Shown piece by piece: positions 58,296 through 64,000 of a stretch of DNA of 64,000 bases. Made by a program: the position numbers and the translations under genes. Position 1 is the first letter of the stretch, and each line of letters begins with the position of its first letter. The notes under the pieces are model-generated. The model was not told the DNA's origin. It saw only the letters and a program-made list of their open reading frames with translations, and searched no databases. Source of the stretch: Nocardioides sp. R-C-SC26 (GTDB taxonomy: Bacteria; Actinomycetota; Actinomycetes; Propionibacteriales; Nocardioidaceae); assembly GCF_021246465.1 (NCBI RefSeq), contig NZ_JAHRHK010000006.1, positions 66,649-130,648 of the forward strand. The letters are read 5' to 3'.

Positions 58296-59294
58296 ATGCC
58301 TGTCACTCCCTCCCGGCTGCTGCCGATGCTCGCCACCAAGGGCGACCACGTGCCCGGCGGAGCGGAGTGGTCGCACGAGGTGAAGTGGGACGGCGTGCGT
58401 GTGCTCGCGTCGGTGCCCGCACGGGGTGCCGACGGCGGCTCCGCCCGGCTGGTGAGCCGCAACGGCAACGACGTCAGCCTCAGCTGGCCCGACGTCACCG
58501 ACCCGGCGTGTCGGCCCGCGCGACTCCACGACGCGGTGTTCGACGGCGAGATCATCGCGATGAATCCGGCCGGGGTGCCCGACTTCCGGGTGCTGCAGGA
58601 GCGCGTGCACGTGCGCAACGCCCAGACCGTGGCACGCCTCGTGACCCGGGTGCCGGTGACCTTCATGGTCTTCGACGTCCTGCGGCTCGGGGGCCGCGAC
58701 CTCACCGGGCAACCGCTCGAGACCCGGCGGAGCGCGCTGACCGACGCGCTGGACGGCGGCGCCTGGCAGGTGCCGCCCGCCTACGACGACGGCGCGATGC
58801 TCTTCGACGCGACCCGTGCCCAGGGGCTGGAGGGGATCGTGAGCAAGCGGCGCGACTCCCGCTACCGGCCCGGCGAGCGGTCCGCGCACTGGCTGAAGTT
58901 CGCCCATCGGCACCGCGGCTCGTTCGTCGTCGGCGGCTGGCGCCCGCAGGAGGGCACCCGCGACCGCCTCGCCGCGCTGCTGGTCGGCGAGCCGACGCCG
59001 TCCGGACTCCACTACCGGGGTCGGGTGGGCAGCGGGATCGGGCCGGCGCAGGGCCGGGTGCTGGCCGGGCTGGTGGCCGGGCTGGAGCGCGCCGACAGCC
59101 CGTTCGCCGACGGCGAGCACGGGGTGCCGCGCGCGGACGCCGTCGGCACGCGGTGGGTGGAGCCGGTGCTGGTGGTCGACGTCGACACCCACGGTCTGGG
59201 CTACGAACGACTGCGCCAGCCCTCGTTCCAGGGCGTGCGCGCCGACCTGACCCCCGAGAGCCTGCTGGGAGACCGGACGGGGGAGGAGGCGTGA
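58296..59294 (+). CDS. ligD: ATP-dependent DNA ligase (LigD ligase domain)
   Basis: The 332-aa ligase has nucleotidyltransferase motif I EVKWDGVRVL (adenylated Lys), motif III FMVFDVLRL, motif IV GLEGIVSKRRDS and motif V HWLKFAHR. A C-terminal OB-fold follows (GRVGSGI, RWVEPVLVVDV). This corresponds to the ligase module of mycobacterial LigD as a separate gene. ATG 58296 is 7 nt after CATGAT and is preferred over ATG 58284/58287. Its stop overlaps the polymerase gene as GTGA. Confidence 0.9.
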   Translation: MPVTPSRLLPMLATKGDHVPGGAEWSHEVKWDGVRVLASVPARGADGGSARLVSRNGNDVSLSWPDVTDPACRPARLHDAVFDGEIIAMNPAGVPDFRVLQERVHVRNAQTVARLVTRVPVTFMVFDVLRLGGRDLTGQPLETRRSALTDALDGGAWQVPPAYDDGAMLFDATRAQGLEGIVSKRRDSRYRPGERSAHWLKFAHRHRGSFVVGGWRPQEGTRDRLAALLVGEPTPSGLHYRGRVGSGIGPAQGRVLAGLVAGLERADSPFADGEHGVPRADAVGTRWVEPVLVVDVDTHGLGYERLRQPSFQGVRADLTPESLLGDRTGEEA

Positions 59295-60196
59295 GCGAGA
59301 TCCACGTCGACGTCGAGGGCCGCACCCTCAAGCTCACCAACCTCGACAAGGTGCTCTACCCGCGCACCGGCACCACCAAGGGCGAGGTGCTCGACTACTA
59401 CGCGCGGATCGCGCCGACCCTGCTGCCGCATCTGCGCGACCGCGCCGTGACCCGGATCCGCTGGCCGCACGGGGTGGAGGGCGGCAGCTTCTTCGAGAAG
59501 AACGCACCGGCCGGAACGCCGTCGTGGGTGCGGACGGCGCGGGTGCCGACGAGCGGGTCGCGGGGCGAGAGCCGTCACGGCGACCACCTCGTGTTCCCCG
59601 TGGTCGACGATCTCGCCACGCTGACCTGGCTGGCGAACCTCGCCGCGCTGGAGCTGCACGTGCACCAGTGGCGGGTCGGACGCAACGGGCGCCCACGCAA
59701 CGCCGACCGCATCGTCGTCGATCTCGACCCCGGCGAGCCCGCGGGGCTGCCGGAGTGCTGCGAGGCCGCCCTGTGGGCGCGCGACGCCCTGGCCGAGCGC
59801 GGCCTGACGACGCGCCCCGTGCTCAGCGGCAGCAAGGGCCTGCACCTCTACGCCGACCTGCCCTCGCGGCTGCCGCCGGAGGAGTCCACGGCCCTGGCCA
59901 AGGAGGTGGCCGAGGAGCTGCAGGCCGCCCACCCGAAGGCCGTGACGGCGACGATGGCCAAGGCCAAGCGCGGCGGCAAGGTGTTCTTCGACTGGTCGCA
60001 GAATGCCGGCTCGAAGACCACGGTGGCGCCCTACTCGCTGCGGGGCCGCGAGCGCCCGTTCGTCGCCGCGCCGGTCACGTGGGCCGAGGTCGAGGAGGGC
60101 GCGAGCGACGACCTCGGTCTGGAGCAGCTGCGCTACGAGCAGGTACTCGACCGCGTCGCCGACCTGGGCGACCTGTTCGCCGTCCGACCCGCCTAG
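59291..60196 (+). CDS. ligD: LigD-type polymerase/primase domain protein
   Basis: The 301-aa archaeo-eukaryotic-primase-type polymerase fills ends during NHEJ. Signatures are KLTNLDKVLYPRTGTTKGEV at the start, the catalytic acidic motif RIVVDLDPGE and the nucleotide-binding LSGSKGLHLYADLP. It equals the POL module of mycobacterial LigD. The third LigD module, the 3'-phosphoesterase, is absent from the window. GTG 59291 overlaps the ligase stop, so the two products are made together. Confidence 0.92.
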   Translation: MSEIHVDVEGRTLKLTNLDKVLYPRTGTTKGEVLDYYARIAPTLLPHLRDRAVTRIRWPHGVEGGSFFEKNAPAGTPSWVRTARVPTSGSRGESRHGDHLVFPVVDDLATLTWLANLAALELHVHQWRVGRNGRPRNADRIVVDLDPGEPAGLPECCEAALWARDALAERGLTTRPVLSGSKGLHLYADLPSRLPPEESTALAKEVAEELQAAHPKAVTATMAKAKRGGKVFFDWSQNAGSKTTVAPYSLRGRERPFVAAPVTWAEVEEGASDDLGLEQLRYEQVLDRVADLGDLFAVRPA

Positions 60197-60266
60197 CCCG
60201 TCTGCCGGGCTCGGCGTCGGCTCGGCGCGGGCCGGGGAGGGGGAGGGCCCCACTATGCTGCGGGCC

Positions 60267-60959
60267 ATGAGTCAGCGGGTTCTCGTCGTCGAGGACGAGG
60301 AGGACATCGCGTTCCCCCTCGTGCGGACGCTGGAGCGCGAGGACTTCTCCGTCCGTCACGTCGAGACCGGCGCGGCGGCCCTCGCGGCGATCGCCGAGGC
60401 CGACCCGCCCGAGATCGTCATCCTCGACCTCGGCCTGCCCGACGTCGACGGACTTGACGTCTGCCGGCAGGCCCGCGAGGGCGGTTACAACGGCGCGATC
60501 ATGATCCTGACGGCGCGCGCCGGCGAGCTCGACCGCGTCGTGGGGCTCGACTACGGCGCGGACGACTACCTCGCCAAGCCGTTCGGTCTCGCCGAGTTCC
60601 ACGCGCGGGTGCGGGCCCTGTTGCGCCGCACCGGGGCGACCGCCGAGCGCGAGCCGTACCGGTCGGGCGACGAGGCCGGGCTGCGCATCGACGTCGACGC
60701 GCGCCGGGTGTTCAACGGCGAGACCGAGCTCGCCCTCACCGGCAAGGAGTTCGATCTCCTCACCATCCTGGCCGCGCACAAGGACAAGGTCGTCTCCCGC
60801 GGCCGGCTGATGGCCGACGTGTGGGACGAGAACTGGTACGGCTCGACCAAGACGCTCGACGTCACCGTCGGCCGGTTGCGTCAGAAGCTCGAAGCCGCCC
60901 AGGTCGGCGAGAAGGTCGTCGCCGTCCGCGGCGTCGGCTTCCGGCTCGAAGGAGCCTGA
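60267..60959 (+). CDS. OmpR/PhoB-family response regulator
   Basis: The 230-aa two-domain regulator has a receiver with acidic pocket VEDEED, phospho-Asp in VILDLGLPDVDG, conserved Thr in ILTARAG and Lys in YLAKPFG. A winged-helix DNA-binding domain follows (ALTGKEFDLLTIL, TLDVTVGRLRQKL, VRGVGFRL). ATG 60267 follows TATGCT by 7 nt (leaderless). No histidine kinase lies next to it in the window, so it is an orphan by position; targets unknown, the following Tad operon being one possibility. Confidence 0.92.
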   Translation: MSQRVLVVEDEEDIAFPLVRTLEREDFSVRHVETGAAALAAIAEADPPEIVILDLGLPDVDGLDVCRQAREGGYNGAIMILTARAGELDRVVGLDYGADDYLAKPFGLAEFHARVRALLRRTGATAEREPYRSGDEAGLRIDVDARRVFNGETELALTGKEFDLLTILAAHKDKVVSRGRLMADVWDENWYGSTKTLDVTVGRLRQKLEAAQVGEKVVAVRGVGFRLEGA

Positions 60960-61114
60960 CCCGGTCGGCGCACTCCGTCCGCGGAGAGCCGCCTCACTGA
61001 CCACACGAGCCACCAACTTCCACAGATTCGCCGTGATCGGTGGATCGAGGTGGAGCCGGCAGGCCGATCTCGCTTACGTTCGATCTCAGACCCAACTCGG
61101 GAAAGGGGTCGCCG

Positions 61115-62425
61115 GTGGTGATGTCGCACGCTCAGACGGAGGCGTTGCAGGCACTCGACGTGTCGGTGCGCGCCGCCGTGCGCGAGCAGGGGATCGACCC
61201 GCAGCGGGACGGCGCGGTGGTGCGCCGGATCGTGGAGGAGACGGTCGCGGCCCACGACGCGCGGAGCCTGACCGGTGCGGTGACGCCGCTGGGTGACGCG
61301 AACGTCGCCGCGGCCGAGCTGATGGCGCGGGTCGCCGGCTTCGGTCCCCTGCAGCCCCTGCTGGACGACCCGACGATCGAGGAGGTCTGGGTCAACGACC
61401 CTAGCCGGGTGTTCGTCGCTCGCAACGGTCGCCACGAGCTCACGTCCCTGATGCTCACCGAGTCGCAGGTGACCGAGCTGGTCGAGCGGATGCTGACGGC
61501 GTCCGGGCGACGCCTCGACGTCAGCAGCCCGTTCGTGGACGCCGCACTGCCGGGCGGGCACCGGTTGCATGTGGTGCTCCAAGGCATCAGCCGCGGCTTC
61601 ACGGCGATCAACATCCGCAAGTTCGTGCTGCGTGCGCATCGCCTCGACGAGCTCGTGTCGCGCGGCAGCCTCAGTACACGGGCGGCGGCCTTCCTCGACG
61701 CCAGTGTGCGGGCCGGGCTGACGGTCATGGTCAGCGGTGCCACGCAGGCCGGCAAGACGACCATGTTGAACTGCCTGGCCGGCGCGATCCCCGGCGGCGA
61801 GCGTGTCGTCAGCGCCGAGGAGGTCTACGAGCTCCAGGTGCCGCACCACCCCGACTGGGTCGCTCTCCAGACCCGTCAGGCAGGTCTCGAGGGCACCGGC
61901 GAGATCGCCCTGCGCGACCTGGTCAAGGAGTCGCTGCGGATGCGGCCCAACCGCATCATCGTGGGCGAGGTGCGAGGTGCCGAGGCGCTGGACCTCCTGC
62001 TCGCGCTGAACTCCGGCCTCGCCGGCATGGGCAGCATCCACGCGAACAGCGCCCGGGAGGCGCTGATGAAACTCTCCACGCTGCCGCTGCTCGCGGGCGA
62101 GAACATCAGCTCGTCCTTCGTCGTGCCGACCGTCGCCGCGTCCGTCGACCTGGTCGTCCATCTCGGGCTCGACCGGCAGGGTGTGCGCCGCGTCGACGAG
62201 ATCGTCGCCGTGCCAGGGCGCGTCGAGCACGACGTCATCGAGGTCGAGCCGCTCTTCATCCGGCGGGGCGCCGAGCTCGCTCGGACGCCCGGCATGGCAC
62301 CGCGTCCCGAGAGGTTCGAGCGACTCGGCGTCGATGTCCATGCGCTGCTCAACGGGACGACGACACCGGTCGCGACCAGGCATGACGCCGCGCCGGAACC
62401 ACCCGCCTGGGAGCGAGCAGGCTGA
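61115..62425 (+). CDS. tadA: CpaF/TadA-type secretion ATPase
   Basis: The 436-aa ATPase of the type II/IV secretion family powers Tad (Flp) pili or related machines. It shows an N-terminal helical domain (FGPLQPLLDDPTIEEVWVN), Walker A MVSGATQAGKTTML, a Walker B-like IIVGEVRGAEALDLLLAL and a His box GMGSIHANSAREAL. GTG 61115 is 7 nt after AGGGG and preferred; GTG 61118 and ATG 61121 are in frame. The stop shares a base with tadB. Whether this cluster builds a pilus cannot be judged since it runs past the window. Confidence 0.88.
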   Translation: MVMSHAQTEALQALDVSVRAAVREQGIDPQRDGAVVRRIVEETVAAHDARSLTGAVTPLGDANVAAAELMARVAGFGPLQPLLDDPTIEEVWVNDPSRVFVARNGRHELTSLMLTESQVTELVERMLTASGRRLDVSSPFVDAALPGGHRLHVVLQGISRGFTAINIRKFVLRAHRLDELVSRGSLSTRAAAFLDASVRAGLTVMVSGATQAGKTTMLNCLAGAIPGGERVVSAEEVYELQVPHHPDWVALQTRQAGLEGTGEIALRDLVKESLRMRPNRIIVGEVRGAEALDLLLALNSGLAGMGSIHANSAREALMKLSTLPLLAGENISSSFVVPTVAASVDLVVHLGLDRQGVRRVDEIVAVPGRVEHDVIEVEPLFIRRGAELARTPGMAPRPERFERLGVDVHALLNGTTTPVATRHDAAPEPPAWERAG

Positions 62426-63294
62426 TGGGGGTCGTCGTCGGACTCGGTGTGGGACTCGGGCTGGTGCTCGTGTTCTCAGCTTTCGCCGTGCCGCGCGAGG
62501 TCGCCGAGACGGGCGTGGGAGCACGCGCTCGCGACCATGGGCGACTCGCCCGGCTGCTCGCCGAGTCCGGTTCGTCGACGTCGAGCCCAGCCGGAGTCGT
62601 CGTTGCCGGTGCGGCGTCCGCCCTCGCTGCTGGAGCCGTCGTCCTGGTGCTGACGGCGACGCCGACGATCGCCGCCACCTTCGCTCTCCTGGCCGCAGGT
62701 CTCCCGATCGCCGTGCTCGCAGGCCGCGCGCGCCGACGTCGTCGCGAGCTCGCCGAGGTCTGGCCGGACGCCGTCGACAACCTCGCCTCGGCGGTGCGGG
62801 CGGGTCTGGCGCTGCCGGAGGCGCTGGCGGGCCTCGCGGATCGCGGGCCCGAGCAGCTGCGCCCGGCGTTCGCCGCCTTCGCTGCCGACTACCAGGCGAC
62901 CGGGCGCTTCGAGGACTCCCTGGACCGACTCAAGCTGCGCCTCGCCGACGGCGTGGGGGACCGCGTCGTCGAGGGGCTGCGGATCGCGCGGGAGGTCGGC
63001 GGGAGCGAGCTGGGCCGGCTCCTGCGCAACCTCTCCGGCTACCTGCGCGACGACCTGCGCACGCGCGCCGAGCTCGAGGCGCGCCAGTCCTGGGCGGTGG
63101 CGAGCGCGCGCCTCGCCGTCGCGGCGCCATGGGTGGTGCTGCTGCTGATGTCGGGCCAGCGCGAGGTCGTCGCGCGGTACCAGAGCCCGGCCGGAGCGAT
63201 CGTGCTCGCCGTCGGCGCGGCGCTCTGTGTCCTCGCCTACCGGACGATGTTGCGGATCGGCCGACTCCCCGAGGAACGGCGGGTGCTGACATGA
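62425..63294 (+). CDS. tadB: TadB-like type II secretion F-domain membrane protein
   Basis: The 289-aa protein has two N-terminal hydrophobic segments, a cytoplasmic T2SSF domain (WPDAVDNLASAVRAGLALPEAL, then GLRIAREVGGSELGRLLRNL) and two C-terminal helices. It is an inner-membrane platform protein that works with the TadA ATPase and TadC. ATG 62425 overlaps the tadA stop by one base. Confidence 0.87.
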   Translation: MGVVVGLGVGLGLVLVFSAFAVPREVAETGVGARARDHGRLARLLAESGSSTSSPAGVVVAGAASALAAGAVVLVLTATPTIAATFALLAAGLPIAVLAGRARRRRRELAEVWPDAVDNLASAVRAGLALPEALAGLADRGPEQLRPAFAAFAADYQATGRFEDSLDRLKLRLADGVGDRVVEGLRIAREVGGSELGRLLRNLSGYLRDDLRTRAELEARQSWAVASARLAVAAPWVVLLLMSGQREVVARYQSPAGAIVLAVGAALCVLAYRTMLRIGRLPEERRVLT

Positions 63295-64000
63295 CACCCG
63301 CGGCCTGGGGTGCCCTGCTCGGTCTGACGACGAGCGCGGCAGCGTGGCTGGTGGTGGCCCGCGTCGCGGTCATCCGGCGTCCGCCGCTCGCCGATCGTGT
63401 CCTGCCCTATGTGCCGGAGCTGCGCGCGTCGCGACCGGCCCCGGCTCTCGGTCAGCCGGGAAGGTCGGCGTGGTGGCGTGGTCGCCTTCAGGTGGCTGGC
63501 GGCCTGGTCGAGCGGACGCTCGGGGGCAACCTGTCGATCGACCGTCGCCTCGCGCGTCTCGGCGGCTCGCTGACCCGCGCCGACTTCCGTGTCGAACAGG
63601 TGATCTGGGGGCTGTGCGGGGTGGGCGCTGTGGCGGCCCTGGTCGTGCTCCGCTCCGTGGCGACGCCGGTCTCACCGGTGCTGGCCCTGCTGCTGGTCGC
63701 GGCATCAGCCGCCACCGGCGTGGTGGCGCGCGACACCTGGCTGACCTCCCAGGTACGGCGGCGCGAGCAGCGCATCGCCGAGGAGCTTCCTGCGCTCGCC
63801 GAGCTGATGGCGCTCTCGGTCGCGGCCGGCGAGACGACGGTGGCGGCGCTGGACCGGGTCGTGCGGCGGAGCACGGGTGATCTCGCCCAGGAGCTGGCCG
63901 GGGTGCTGGCCGCCGTCCGCACCGGAACGCCGATCACCAGCGCACTCGACGCCCTCGCCCACCGCACCGGGCTGCCCGTGCTCGCGCGCTTCGCCCACGG
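63291..64000 (+). CDS. tadC: TadC-like type II secretion F-domain protein (partial)
   Basis: The frame opens with ATG 63291 (ATGA overlap with tadB) and continues to the window edge without a stop, giving 236 codons. It begins with a hydrophobic helix (LLGLTTSAAAWLVVARV), has a second hydrophobic pair in the middle, and enters a T2SSF domain (RIAEELPALAELMALSVAAG, LAAVRTGTPITSALDAL). It should form the platform with TadB. The 3' end and following genes, where the pilin would be expected, lie outside. Confidence 0.85.
   Translation, partial: MTPAAWGALLGLTTSAAAWLVVARVAVIRRPPLADRVLPYVPELRASRPAPALGQPGRSAWWRGRLQVAGGLVERTLGGNLSIDRRLARLGGSLTRADFRVEQVIWGLCGVGAVAALVVLRSVATPVSPVLALLLVAASAATGVVARDTWLTSQVRRREQRIAEELPALAELMALSVAAGETTVAALDRVVRRSTGDLAQELAGVLAAVRTGTPITSALDALAHRTGLPVLARFAH

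Overview
The window is GC-rich and gene-dense, with many GTG starts, ATGA/GTGA overlaps and apparent leaderless starts. The gene set (LpqY-SugABC-type sugar importer, DUF4245, DUF501, DivIC beside enolase, Ku plus split LigD, Tad secretion genes, a full late-flagellar block) points to a motile, high-GC actinobacterium. Nocardioides or a relative is the best guess, made from memory of gene neighbourhoods rather than a database search.

Layout. 1-4.4 kb: LpqY-SugA-SugB-SugC-type ABC importer on the minus strand. 4.4-16 kb: two alpha/beta hydrolases, glpX, an ArsB/SLC13-type permease, DUF4245, exonuclease VII (xseA/xseB), a receiver-like/thioredoxin-reductase-like flavoprotein, truA, an RsmC-like methyltransferase and a metallophosphoesterase. 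16-22 kb: a cytosolic metal-receptor-like protein with a thioesterase, then mfd, a SurA-like lipoprotein and mazG. 22.1-31.5 kb: an accessory island with four secreted collagen-like proteins, two paralogous TPR lipoproteins, a SunS/WaaE-like glycosyltransferase and a tandem TetR protein. The island sits between mazG and eno, which lie close together in other actinobacteria such as mycobacteria. 31.5-37.6 kb: eno, divIC, DUF501, ppx, an ACT-domain protein whose frame is broken just before def, and a GT39-like membrane protein. 37.6-44.4 kb: a short-arm tRNA-Leu(UAA), a methyltransferase behind a MerR-type promoter, an OafA-type acyltransferase, a Bax inhibitor-1 protein, an SGNH hydrolase and cystathionine beta-synthase. 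44.5-52.9 kb: flagellar genes fliS, fliD, fliC and fliA (minus) facing away from flgN, flgK, flgL, fliW and csrA (plus). 52.9-60.2 kb: Ku, a tightly overlapped four-gene operon, then LigD ligase and polymerase as separate genes. 60.3-64 kb: an OmpR-type response regulator and the start of a Tad/type II secretion operon that runs off the end.

How the genes connect. The flagellar block has two promoters resembling sigma-28, and the flagellin leader has a GGA-loop hairpin plus a GGA-bearing Shine-Dalgarno. With fliW-csrA nearby, this suggests CsrA/FliW control of flagellin as known in Bacillus. The collagen island looks like a surface-filament system: threonine-rich Gly-X-Thr triplets, different C-terminal heads (one closely resembling the Bacillus BclB exosporium domain) and a nearby candidate glycosyltransferase. 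Ku and the split LigD genes form a non-homologous end-joining set.

Several families of dispersed inverted repeats lie between convergent genes. Many isolated genes start 6-8 nt after a TANNNT-like hexamer, which suggests leaderless transcripts.
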